From Campylobacter pinnipediorum subsp. caledonicus (GTDB taxonomy: Bacteria; Campylobacterota; Campylobacteria; Campylobacterales; Campylobacteraceae): a stretch of 64,000 bases of DNA. The stretch is taken from the NCBI RefSeq assembly GCF_002022005.1, contig NZ_CP017258.1, forward strand, positions 806,001 to 870,000, in the 5' to 3' direction. A program made the position numbers and the translations under genes. Within the stretch, counting starts at the first letter, position 1. Each line of letters begins with the position of its first letter. The notes beneath the pieces are model-generated. The model saw only the letters and a list, made by a program, of their open reading frames with translations, was not told the DNA's origin and ran no database searches. This document shows, one piece after another, positions 56,668 to 64,000 of the stretch.

Positions 56668-57728
56668 CAAATAAGTCCTGCTACAATACTTCCTATTTCA
56701 TCTGTTGTGCAAATTTCTTTCGCATCAAAAGCCGAAATATCTTTTGTTCTATATCCTTGTGATAAAGCCTTTTTTACAGCTTCATCTATAGCCAAAGAGG
56801 CTTCTTTTTCATTTAAAGCATATCTTAACATCATTGAAGCGCTTAAAATAGTAGCTATTGGGTTTGCTATACCTTGACCAGCTATATCAGGTACAGACCC
56901 ATGCATAGGTTCATAAATTCCAACCTTGCTCCCTATACTGGCACTAGGTAAAAGCCCCATAGATCCACACATCATACTTGCCTCATTGCTTAAAATATCT
57001 CCAAAAAGATTTTCTGTTAAAATTACATCAAACTGCTTTGGATTTTTAATAAGTTGCATAGTTGCATCATCTATATACATAAAACTAAGTTCTATCTCCG
57101 GATAGTCTTTTGAAACTTCAGACACAACCTCTCTCCAAAGTTTTGATGTTTCAAGGATATTTGCCTTATCTACCATGCAAACTTTTTTATTTCTTTTTAC
57201 AGCAGCTTCAAATGCAACTTTTGAAATTCTTTGTATTTCTGCTTTGGAATATACCATTGTATTAAATGCGCTATCTTCTTTTTTCTCTCTCGGTTGTCCA
57301 AAATATATACCACCAGTCAATTCACGAACAACTAAGATATCAACACCTTTTATAACATCAGCTTTTAGGGTGCTTTTTTCTATAAGCTCATCAAAGATAA
57401 TAGCAGGTCTTAAATTTGCAAAAGTTTCAAGACTTTTTCTGAGTTTTAGAAGTCCGCTTTCAGGATGTTTATCTTTAGGAAGATTGTCCCATTTTTCACC
57501 ACCAATAGCGCCAAACAAAACAGCATCGGCACTTAATGCGCTATTTATAGTTTCATCTGGTAATGGCTCTCCAAAAACTTCATAAGCACATCCGCCCATA
57601 AGTTTGTGATCATATTCTAATTCAAATCCAAATTTTACAGAAGCAACATCTAAAACCTTTATAGCCTCATCAACTATCTCAGGCCCTATGCCATCACCTT
57701 TTATAACACAAATTTTATATTTTTTCAT
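56667..57728 (-). CDS. leuB: 3-isopropylmalate dehydrogenase
   Basis: A 353-residue NAD enzyme for leucine synthesis. KGDGIGPEIVDEA is at the N-terminus, and LRKSLETFANLRPA and VRELTGGIYFGQPRE carry the substrate arginines and the phosphorylation-region tyrosine. The metal aspartates lie in the LTENLFGDILSNEASM segment and the helix before it. EPMHGSVPDIAGQGIANP is the NAD motif. It heads leuB-TPR-CiaD-like-cca. leuA, leuC and an intact leuD are not in the window; a probable leuD fragment lies just upstream. Confidence 0.95.
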   Translation of the reverse strand: MKKYKICVIKGDGIGPEIVDEAIKVLDVASVKFGFELEYDHKLMGGCAYEVFGEPLPDETINSALSADAVLFGAIGGEKWDNLPKDKHPESGLLKLRKSLETFANLRPAIIFDELIEKSTLKADVIKGVDILVVRELTGGIYFGQPREKKEDSAFNTMVYSKAEIQRISKVAFEAAVKRNKKVCMVDKANILETSKLWREVVSEVSKDYPEIELSFMYIDDATMQLIKNPKQFDVILTENLFGDILSNEASMMCGSMGLLPSASIGSKVGIYEPMHGSVPDIAGQGIANPIATILSASMMLRYALNEKEASLAIDEAVKKALSQGYRTKDISAFDAKEICTTDEIGSIVAGLI

Positions 57729-57963
57729 ATATGTTACCCTTATTTTATACTACAAAAAAACTTTTTACTAAACTTTTGTATAAACTTAAGCTCATCTTAT
57801 CTTTGTTAATCCAACTGTTGGTATCTATTTGCAAAAAACAACTTTTGTTTTAATTGTTAATAAATTTATATTAAGGCTAATGTTTTTGAATTTCCAAACT
57901 TTACCAGTCATAATTTACAACCTTAAATTATTTATTATATTTTATCAAAACTAAAATTTTAAA
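57729..57963. other. Spacer between leuB and gmhA
   Basis: This 235-bp region contains a 28-codon minus-strand reading frame (57825-57911) described separately. It also contains the RBS-like GGGTAA before leuB. Nothing else is recognised. Confidence 0.4.
57825..57911 (-). pseudogene. leuD: Probable 5' remnant of leuD
   Basis: A 28-codon frame with AAGG nine bases before its ATG. The product starts MTGKVWKFKNISLNINLL. The start resembles epsilonproteobacterial LeuD (isopropylmalate isomerase small subunit), which I recall as M-x-K-V-W-K-F-G-D-N-I-D-T-D-L-I. The gene order leuD-leuB is common in relatives. The reading frame closes at TAG and no further LeuD sequence is recognisable, so this would be a decayed gene start. 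A leader peptide is the main alternative, but leucine codons are not clustered. Confidence 0.45.
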
Positions 57964-58533
57964 TCAATTTTGTTTAAAAAAATTATCAACAGCTTGACAT
58001 ATTGTATGTATCACAAAAATATGCATCTCTTGAATTCTTGGAGTATCTGATGAAGGAGCTATGAAATTTATATCACATATATTATTCATTTTACCACCAT
58101 CTTTACCACTTAAGCCTATTGTTTTAGCGCCAATCTCTTTGGCTTTTAAAAAAGCATTGATTACATTAGTGCTATTTCCACTTGTTGAAATTCCAATCAA
58201 AACGTCATCTTTGTTTGCTAGCCCTTCAACTTGACGAGAAAAAACGATATCATATCCATAGTCGTTTCCTATCGCTGTTAAAGCAGAGGTATCTGTCGTG
58301 ATAGCAATAGCTGGTAGTGCCTTTCTTTCTGTTTTATATCTTCCGATTAGTTCAGCTGCAAAGTGTTGCGCATCAGCTGCACTACCACCATTTCCACATA
58401 TTAAAATTTTATTTCCATTGCTTAACGCTTGTGTTATTGTTTTTGATATTTTTTCTATATCATCTGTCAAATTTTGCATTCTTTTTGCAACATCTATATG
58501 TGATTGCAACTCATTTTTTATCATATCTTGCAT
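57964..58533 (-). CDS. gmhA: Sedoheptulose-7-phosphate isomerase
   Basis: A 189-residue SIS-domain enzyme making D-glycero-D-manno-heptose 7-phosphate, the first step to LOS heptose. The substrate loop is [17 protein letters not shown], and [12 protein letters not shown] is the SIS phosphate site. [15 protein letters not shown] near the C-terminus supplies the zinc/His ligands. It overlaps hldE by 1 bp. It is the last gene of the heptose operon. Confidence 0.95.
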   Translation of the reverse strand: MQDMIKNELQSHIDVAKRMQNLTDDIEKISKTITQALSNGNKILICGNGGSAADAQHFAAELIGRYKTERKALPAIAITTDTSALTAIGNDYGYDIVFSRQVEGLANKDDVLIGISTSGNSTNVINAFLKAKEIGAKTIGLSGKDGGKMNNICDINFIAPSSDTPRIQEMHIFVIHTICQAVDNFFKQN

Positions 58534-59930
58534 TATTTTTTTATCCTATTTATTATATTTGTTGTGCTTTTATTTGGCACAAACTCAACCAATCTTACAT
58601 CTTTGACTATATCGCTACCAACTACATCTTTATCTTTATAATCAGCACCTTTTACAAGTATGTCTGGTTTTAGTTTTTTTATAAGTTCATAAGGTGTGTC
58701 TTCATCAAAGATAATAACATAATCAACAAAACCAAGCGAGCTTAGCATGCTGGCTCTATCATCTTGATTGTTTATAGGGCGAGTTTGCCCTTTTAGTCTT
58801 TTTACTGAATCATCGGAGTTTAGGCCAACTACTAAAATATCTCCAAAATCTCTAGCTTTTGATAGGTATTTTGTATGCCCAACATGTAAAATATCAAAGC
58901 AACCATTTGTAAAAACAAGTTTCTTATTGCCTTTTTTTGACAAAATTACAAGTGCTTCATCAATGCTTTTTATCTTATGCTCAAAATCAGCATTAGCTCT
59001 ACTTCTTAAAAGCTCTTCCATCTCACTAAAAGTAGCTGTCGCGCTTCCTATCTTTCCTACTACAACAGCAGCTGCCAAGTTTGCTGTTTTTATAGCATCT
59101 TTTATATCGTAATTGCTTGCAAGCATAAATCCAAGTGTGGCAAGTACTGTATCGCCAGCACCGGTAACATCAAACACCTCTTTACTCTCGGCTTCAAATA
59201 TTTCTAAGTCTTCATTAAAAAGTGCTATGCCTTCTTCTGATAGTGTTATGATTGAATATCTTAGTGAAATTTCATCTTTAAGTTTTTTTATAGCTTTTAT
59301 TAGGCTATCTTTGTCTTTTATATTTATATTTGTTGCTTGAGAAGCCTCTTTTTTGTTTGGCGTTAGAAGTGTTGCATTTTTGTATTTTGTATAGTCATCT
59401 CCTTTTGGATCAATTAATACATATTTATTATGCTTATTGCACTCTTTTATTATACTTTGACATACATTATCTGTTAAAACACCTTTTGCATAATCACTAA
59501 GCAATACAAGATCAAAATTGCCAAGATTTTTTGTTACCATAGAGACAAAATCATCTTGCATATTTATATCGCCGATACTCTCTTTATCTATTCTAACAAC
59601 TTGTTGATGAGATGCCATAACTCTACTTTTTATAGAGCTTTCACGACCTTTTTCTTTTATAATAAGGCTTGTATCGGCACCAACTTGTCTTAAAATTTCT
59701 ATTATTTTTTCTCCTGTACTGTCTTCTCCAATAACACTTGCTACATTTACTTTTGCTCCAAGAGATATTAGATTTTCTACAACATTTCCAGCACCACCAA
59801 GCTTATATGTTTCGTTTGTTGTTTTTACAACTTGAACCGGTGCTTCTGGAGAAATTCTATCACACTGACCCCATATATAATGATCAAGCATCAAATCACC
59901 AACTACTAAAATTTTAACATCTTTATGCAT
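58533..59930 (-). CDS. hldE: Bifunctional heptose kinase/adenylyltransferase
   Basis: A 465-residue two-domain enzyme. Residues 1-315 are a ribokinase-type kinase phosphorylating heptose 7-phosphate at C1 ([19 protein letters not shown] with the catalytic Asp). Residues ~330-465 are a cytidylyltransferase-type domain adding AMP ([16 protein letters not shown] with the HxGH motif). The product is ADP-heptose. It overlaps hldD by 8 bp at its start. Confidence 0.96.
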   Translation of the reverse strand: MHKDVKILVVGDLMLDHYIWGQCDRISPEAPVQVVKTTNETYKLGGAGNVVENLISLGAKVNVASVIGEDSTGEKIIEILRQVGADTSLIIKEKGRESSIKSRVMASHQQVVRIDKESIGDINMQDDFVSMVTKNLGNFDLVLLSDYAKGVLTDNVCQSIIKECNKHNKYVLIDPKGDDYTKYKNATLLTPNKKEASQATNINIKDKDSLIKAIKKLKDEISLRYSIITLSEEGIALFNEDLEIFEAESKEVFDVTGAGDTVLATLGFMLASNYDIKDAIKTANLAAAVVVGKIGSATATFSEMEELLRSRANADFEHKIKSIDEALVILSKKGNKKLVFTNGCFDILHVGHTKYLSKARDFGDILVVGLNSDDSVKRLKGQTRPINNQDDRASMLSSLGFVDYVIIFDEDTPYELIKKLKPDILVKGADYKDKDVVGSDIVKDVRLVEFVPNKSTTNIINRIKK

Positions 59931-60912
59931 TGATTTCTTCTTTATGTATTCTTATTATTTCTGGTAGATAGTCTTTAATTCCGTCTTCTAAGCTCCATTC
60001 GCTTTTGTATCCAAGCTCTTTCTCGCTAGACTCAATATCAGCTTGTGTATGAAACTGATATGAGCCTAAAAATGGATTTTTTATATAGGTATTTCCTAGA
60101 TTCGTGCCAAGTTCTTTTTGCAATATATCTGCTATATCTTGAAAGCTTCTTGCTATTCCAGTTGCTGCATTGTATGTGCCACTTTTTGCATTTATGGCTT
60201 TTATATTTGCTCCAATTATATCTTTTATGTATACAAAATCACGCCTTATTTTATCACTATTTTCAAAAAGGCAAGGTGCTTTTCCTGAGAGTATTTGAAG
60301 CCCAAATTGCAAAACCATGGATGCTGTTTTGTTTTTAAAAAACTCGCCTTTTCCATAAACGTTAAAATATCTAAGACCAACTATTTGCAATCCCTTTTTT
60401 AGATATATTTTGCTTATATTGTCCATACTTAGTTTTGAAAAACCATAAGCATTGTTGGGGCTTTCGCACTCTCCGACTTTTTGAGGACTTTTTGCGTTTC
60501 CGTATGTTGCAGCAGAGCTTGCATATATCATTTTTGAGTTTATATCTTTGCAAATATCAAGCAAATCAACAAAAGCATTTACATTTGTTCTTATTATCTC
60601 ATCTTGTTCTTTTACTGTTGTGTCTGAAATAGCAGCTTCATGATAGATTATATCTGGTTTGAATTTTTTTATTTTTTCAAGAGTTTTTTTGCTGTTTATA
60701 TCGCCTTCAAAAACCTCTCCTTTAAACCCCATTAAGTTCTTATAGTGTCCAAAACTCTTTAAATTTCCATTGCTAAATGTTTCGTTGTTTCTAAATTTAT
60801 CAACAACTAAAACCTCTGTATCTTTAAAATTTTCATCAAAATAATGTGCTAAAGCCGAGCCTATAAATCCAGCCCCGCCAGTAATTACTATTTTTTTATT
60901 ATCTAAGTTCAT
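59923..60912 (-). CDS. hldD: ADP-L-glycero-D-manno-heptose 6-epimerase
   Basis: A 329-residue short-chain epimerase completing ADP-heptose. The NADP-binding start is ITGGAGFIGSALA. The catalytic Tyr and Lys are in NNAYGFSKLSMD (Y-x3-K), and RYFNVYGKGEFFKNKTAS (shortened here) and the RRDFVYIKD motif are typical of HldD. It overlaps gmhB by 4 bp and hldE by 8 bp. Confidence 0.95.
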   Translation of the reverse strand: MNLDNKKIVITGGAGFIGSALAHYFDENFKDTEVLVVDKFRNNETFSNGNLKSFGHYKNLMGFKGEVFEGDINSKKTLEKIKKFKPDIIYHEAAISDTTVKEQDEIIRTNVNAFVDLLDICKDINSKMIYASSAATYGNAKSPQKVGECESPNNAYGFSKLSMDNISKIYLKKGLQIVGLRYFNVYGKGEFFKNKTASMVLQFGLQILSGKAPCLFENSDKIRRDFVYIKDIIGANIKAINAKSGTYNAATGIARSFQDIADILQKELGTNLGNTYIKNPFLGSYQFHTQADIESSEKELGYKSEWSLEDGIKDYLPEIIRIHKEEINA

Positions 60913-61415
60913 AAATTTTCCTTATCTTTTAAAAAATCAAAAACATCTTTTGCGTTTTTAAAATTTATATTGTCTATTAAAAAATTAAGCCCAACACCAG
61001 CATTTTTACCAGCCAAAATATCACTTTTTTTATCTCCTATCATTATAGAATCTTTTAATGATATATTAAATTCACTAGATGCATCTAGTATCATTTTAGG
61101 GCTTGGTTTTCTGCAATCACACATTTGTTCAGGAGAATGTGGACAAAAAAACACTTTTTGTATGCAAATTCCTTCATTTTTGAGCTTTTTAATCATAAAA
61201 TTTGTGATGTTTTCAAAATCCTGTAATGTATAATAGCCTCTTTGTATTCCTGATTGATTTGTTATTATTATCAGTTTATATCCAAATGATATAAAACCCT
61301 TTAATGCTTCAAAAATACCATCACAAAATACAAAATTTTCAGGCTTATATACATATCCAAAATCTACATTTATAACGCCATCTCTATCTAAAAATATTGC
61401 TTTATTTTTATTCAT
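60909..61415 (-). CDS. gmhB: Heptose 1,7-bisphosphate phosphatase
   Basis: A 168-residue HAD phosphatase. The nucleophile motif is FLDRDGVIN (Asp pair at about residues 9 and 11), followed by ITNQSGIQRGYY. The zinc-loop CPHSPEQMCDCRKP is typical of GmhB, and GDKKSDILAGKNAG carries the last acidic motif. It is the first gene of the operon. The ATG at 61415 is taken rather than TTG 61421. It begins only about one base after the predicted transcription start, so the message could be leaderless. Confidence 0.93.
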   Translation of the reverse strand: MNKNKAIFLDRDGVINVDFGYVYKPENFVFCDGIFEALKGFISFGYKLIIITNQSGIQRGYYTLQDFENITNFMIKKLKNEGICIQKVFFCPHSPEQMCDCRKPSPKMILDASSEFNISLKDSIMIGDKKSDILAGKNAGVGLNFLIDNINFKNAKDVFDFLKDKENL

Positions 61416-61422
61416 AATCAAA

Positions 61423-61428
61423 ATTATA
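61423..61428 (-). promoter_or_regulatory. -10 box of the heptose operon
   Basis: TGGTATAAT on the minus strand is an extended -10 (core complementary to 61423-61428). It places the transcription start near 61416, one base before the gmhB ATG. Confidence 0.55.
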
Positions 61429-61492
61429 CCAAAAAATTATATTTACTTTTATGTTATACAATAAAAGCCATTTTATTAAAAAAGGATAATGT

Positions 61493-61798
61493 ATGAAAAA
61501 ATTACTTATTATTTCTGGAGCTATTGCTATGTTTGCGACCTGTAGTTTTGCTGCTGATGGTTCTACTTTGTATAAAAAATGTATAGCTTGTCATGGAGCT
61601 AAAGCGGAAAAGAAATTTAATAATAAAGTTGGACCTTTAAATATGCTTTCAAAAGAAGATATTGTTTCTTCTTTAAAAGGTTATAAAGACGGTAGCGTAA
61701 ATAAATATGCTATGGGTGCTATGATGAAGCCTGTTGCAAAACCTCTTAGCGATGATGATATGAATGCTGTTGCTGAGTATATACAGACTTTAAAATAA
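61493..61798 (+). CDS. Periplasmic monohaem cytochrome c553-type
   Basis: A 101-residue exported cytochrome. The signal peptide is about residues 1-20, ending in SFA. The haem site is CIACH (about residues 30-34), and the axial Met is in GAMMKPVA near residue 78. It ends in NAVAEYIQTL. Probably carries electrons to a terminal oxidase or peroxidase. It is divergent from the heptose operon, as Cj1153 is in C. jejuni, and followed by a terminator. Confidence 0.92.
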   Translation: MKKLLIISGAIAMFATCSFAADGSTLYKKCIACHGAKAEKKFNNKVGPLNMLSKEDIVSSLKGYKDGSVNKYAMGAMMKPVAKPLSDDDMNAVAEYIQTLK

Positions 61799-61799
61799 T

Positions 61800-61828
61800 A
61801 ATTGGGTGGATTTTTCCACCTAATTTTG
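61800..61828 (+). terminator. Terminator of cytochrome c gene
   Basis: An 11-bp stem (61800-61810 with 61815-61825, AATTGGGTGGA with one G-U pair) has a T4 loop and a short T-rich tail. Confidence 0.75.
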
Positions 61829-61921
61829 AAATTTTTCTTAATTTTTAAAATTTATTTTATTTTTTAAAATTAAAGTGATATAATTTGTTTTATTGTTCAT
61901 AAATTATTTTTAGGAGTAACA

Positions 61922-62605
61922 ATGAAGCAAATTGGAATTATAGGCGGAATGGGTCCGCTTGCTACTATAGATCTTTATAATAAAATAGTGTCTTTAACCC
62001 CAGCCACTTGTGATCAAAAACATATTCATGTAGTCATAGACAGTTATCCACAAATTGAAGATAGAACAAAATTTATCATAGATAATGAAAAAAGTCCTAT
62101 CGATAAACTCGTTGAGAGTGCAAAGAGATTAAAAGCAGCCGGTTGTGATGCTATAATAATTTCTTGTAATACTGCTCATTACTTTGCCAAAGAGATTGAA
62201 AAACAAGCAAATGTAAAAATTTTATATATAACAAAAATAGCTGTTGAAACTATAAAAAAACTATATCCAAATGCAAAAGATATTGCTGTTATAGCAACTA
62301 GTGGAACAAAAAAAGGTAGGGTGTATGACAAGATACTAGAAGAAAATGGATTAAATAGTGTTAGTTTTACAAATGAGCAGCAAGAAGCTTTAATGGACTG
62401 TATATACAAGGGTGTAAAAGCTGGCAAAACCAAAGATTATATCTCGCTTTTTAATAAAACTATTTCAGAAATCAAGGCTGATGTTTATATAGCTGCTTGT
62501 ACTGAAATTCCAATGTTTTTGGAGTATTTGGATAAACCATATAATTTTATAGATGCTACGTTAGAATTAGCTAAATATACTGTTGATTATGCATTGGAAA
62601 AATAG
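61922..62605 (+). CDS. Aspartate/glutamate racemase family protein
   Basis: A 227-residue cofactor-independent racemase of the YgeA/aspartate racemase group. It starts IGIIGGMGPLATIDLY. The two catalytic cysteines are in IISCNTAH (about residue 80) and AACTEIP (about 190). It may make D-aspartate or handle another amino acid; MurI would lack the GGMGP start. It stands alone with AGGAG upstream. Confidence 0.9.
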   Translation: MKQIGIIGGMGPLATIDLYNKIVSLTPATCDQKHIHVVIDSYPQIEDRTKFIIDNEKSPIDKLVESAKRLKAAGCDAIIISCNTAHYFAKEIEKQANVKILYITKIAVETIKKLYPNAKDIAVIATSGTKKGRVYDKILEENGLNSVSFTNEQQEALMDCIYKGVKAGKTKDYISLFNKTISEIKADVYIAACTEIPMFLEYLDKPYNFIDATLELAKYTVDYALEK

Positions 62606-62682
62606 TATATTTTATATAAATTTTTAAGTTTAAGTATCTGTGATGTATAATTTGTGGATTTTATTTTAAGGATAGGACATAT

Positions 62683-63390
62683 ATGGGAAGAGCGTTTGAA
62701 TATAGAAGAGCTGCCAAAGAAGCTAGATGGGATAAAATGAGTAAGGTTTTTCCAAAACTTTCTAAAGCTATAACAGTTGCTGCAAAAGAAGGTGGAACTG
62801 ACCCTGATATGAACCCAAAACTTCGTGCAGCAATAGCAGCTGCTAAAGCTGAAAATATGCCAAAAGACAATATAGACTCTGCTATAAAAAGAGCAAATGG
62901 TAAAGATAGTTCTGATATAAAGACTATATTTTATGATGGAAAAGCTGCTCACGGAACACAAATAATAGTAGAATGTGCTACTGACAATCCAACAAGAACA
63001 GTTGCCAATGTAAAAGCTATTTTTAATAAAAATGGTGGCGAAATATTGCCAAGTGGAAGTCTTAGTTTTATGTTTTCAAGAAAAAGCGTTTTTGAGATTG
63101 TAAAGCCTGATTGCGATTTGGAAGAATTAGAACTAAATTTGATTGATTTTGGTCTTACTGAGCTTGAAGTAGAGGAAGATAGTGTTGTTATTTATGGTGA
63201 ATATACTAGTTTTGGAACTCTTAGTGAAGGCATAGAAAAAAATGGGCTTGAACTTAAAAAAGGTTCGCTTCAATATATTCCAAACTCTACAATACATTTA
63301 AATGAGTCTGAAATGGTAGATATAGAAAAGCTTCTTGATAAGTTAGAAGACGATGATGATGTTCAATCAGTATATACAAATATAGAATAA
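62683..63390 (+). CDS. yebC: YebC/PmpR family protein
   Basis: A 235-residue protein of the YebC/TACO1 family, with three domains. It begins [41 protein letters not shown] is compressed here to its NPKLRAAI and NMPKDNI parts; [16 protein letters not shown] is also present. Long listed as a transcription regulator, recent work also links the family to translation of proline-rich stretches. It lies 19 bp before the ppi gene, the same neighbour as in C. jejuni. Confidence 0.94.
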   Translation: MGRAFEYRRAAKEARWDKMSKVFPKLSKAITVAAKEGGTDPDMNPKLRAAIAAAKAENMPKDNIDSAIKRANGKDSSDIKTIFYDGKAAHGTQIIVECATDNPTRTVANVKAIFNKNGGEILPSGSLSFMFSRKSVFEIVKPDCDLEELELNLIDFGLTELEVEEDSVVIYGEYTSFGTLSEGIEKNGLELKKGSLQYIPNSTIHLNESEMVDIEKLLDKLEDDDDVQSVYTNIE

Positions 63391-63409
63391 TAAAAAATTA
63401 GGAGATAAA

Positions 63410-63898
63410 ATGAGAGAAGAATTAAAAGTTTATGATATAAATTTAGATGAACTAAAGAAAAATGAATTTGCTGTATTGCATACCGAAAAAGGCGATATAA
63501 AGCTTGAGCTTTTCCACGAAGAAGCACCACAGGCTGTTATGAATTTTGTAAGTTTGATAAACTCAGGATTTTATAACGGATTAAATTTTCATAGAGTGAT
63601 TAAAAACTTTGTAATACAAGGTGGTTGCCCTCATGGAAATGGAATGGGTGGACCAGGATATAGAATCAAATGCGAATGTGATAATCAAAATGTAAGACAC
63701 GAAAGAGGAAGTCTTTCTATGGCTCACGCTGGTAGAGATACTGGTGGTTCTCAGTTTTTTATATGCCATAGTGCTCAACCACATCTTGATGGCGTACATA
63801 CTGTTTTTGGAAAATGTGCTGATAACGAAAGCTTGAAAGTTCTAGATAGTATAGAAGCTATGAATAAGATAGTTTCAGCTGAAATTTTATCAAAATAA
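63410..63898 (+). CDS. ppi: Cyclophilin-type peptidyl-prolyl isomerase
   Basis: A 162-residue single cyclophilin domain without signal peptide, so cytoplasmic. The active-site motif is [13 protein letters not shown] (Arg and Phe, about residues 62-74). [15 protein letters not shown] is the second conserved block, and the final [11 protein letters not shown] is typical. AGGAG precedes the ATG. Its stop overlaps the next start (TAATG). Confidence 0.94.
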   Translation: MREELKVYDINLDELKKNEFAVLHTEKGDIKLELFHEEAPQAVMNFVSLINSGFYNGLNFHRVIKNFVIQGGCPHGNGMGGPGYRIKCECDNQNVRHERGSLSMAHAGRDTGGSQFFICHSAQPHLDGVHTVFGKCADNESLKVLDSIEAMNKIVSAEILSK

Positions 63899-64000
63899 TG
63901 ATTTTTGCAAACTTTGTCAATAAAAGACAGAACAGTAAAATCCTAAAGATTTTTACAAGTCTTGCTTTCTGGGTTATATTTGCTATTATAGCTGGTATTG
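63898..64000 (+). CDS. Start of a membrane protein, cut by the window end
   Basis: An open frame starts at ATG 63898, overlapping the ppi stop by 1 bp, and stays open to the window end. The first 34 residues have a basic segment (NKRQNSK) followed by a hydrophobic helix (FWVIFAIIAGI), indicating a membrane anchor. No family can be named from this fragment. Confidence 0.55.
   Translation, partial: MIFANFVNKRQNSKILKIFTSLAFWVIFAIIAGI

Noticed and set aside
57825-57911. Leucine attenuator peptide before leuB
   Set aside because: Leucine codons are not clustered and no terminator/antiterminator pair was found; the LeuD-like start is a better explanation.

Overview
The window is chromosomal DNA, about 70% A+T, from an epsilonproteobacterium of the genus Campylobacter. 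Many local gene orders match C. jejuni as I recall it: clpB / ctpA-purC-purS-purQ-plsC-crcB; gyrA-flgP-flgQ-flgR-asd; flgH / pta-ackA; cbpA-hspR-kefB; leuB-TPR-CiaD-like-cca; gmhA-hldE-hldD-gmhB / cytochrome c; yebC-ppi; and a pgl N-glycosylation cluster. These blocks are joined differently from C. jejuni and the glycosylation locus has a different 5' half, so this is another, low-GC species. C. sputorum and relatives would fit the base composition, but I cannot fix the species from this window.

Layout. 1-8436: tail of a dipeptidase, clpB (minus), and a tight plus-strand operon from ctpA through purine genes to plsC and crcB. 8674-14493: minus-strand copper operon (GNAT, copP, copA, TorD-like) and flgL. 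14650-15935: yaaA, hup and tRNA-Leu(CAA). 16237-23415: an ATP-grasp-like gene and the gyrA, flgP-flgQ-flgR-asd block. 23529-27596: tRNA-Sec, a BON-domain lipoprotein, ackA, pta and flgH. 27781-35269: cbpA-hspR-kefB, dnaE, an RRM protein and a DJ-1 protein. 35381-37730: a SelW-like selenoprotein read through an in-frame UGA, periplasmic asparaginase, and two decayed genes. 37879-50757: a 13-kb single-direction glycan operon. 51000-57911: minus-strand housekeeping genes, prmC to leuB. 57964-61415: the heptose operon. 61493-64000: cytochrome c, an Asp/Glu racemase, yebC, ppi and the start of a membrane protein.

How the parts fit. The selenocysteine tRNA and the selenoprotein W-like gene lie 12 kb apart and explain each other. 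HspR is encoded here, and inverted repeats resembling its HAIR operator overlap the -35 boxes of both cbpA-hspR and clpB, suggesting one heat-shock regulon. FlgR, the sigma-54 activator, sits in an operon that itself appears to have a sigma-54 promoter laid across the gyrA stop codon; flgL has a second such promoter.

The most unusual region is the glycan operon. pglH-I-J-B-A-C-D are present in C. jejuni order. The expected gne-pglK segment is replaced by two nucleotide-sugar dehydrogenases, a Wzx-type flippase and a family-25 glycosyltransferase. An ecotin-type serine protease inhibitor gene is overlapped on both sides by the two dehydrogenases.
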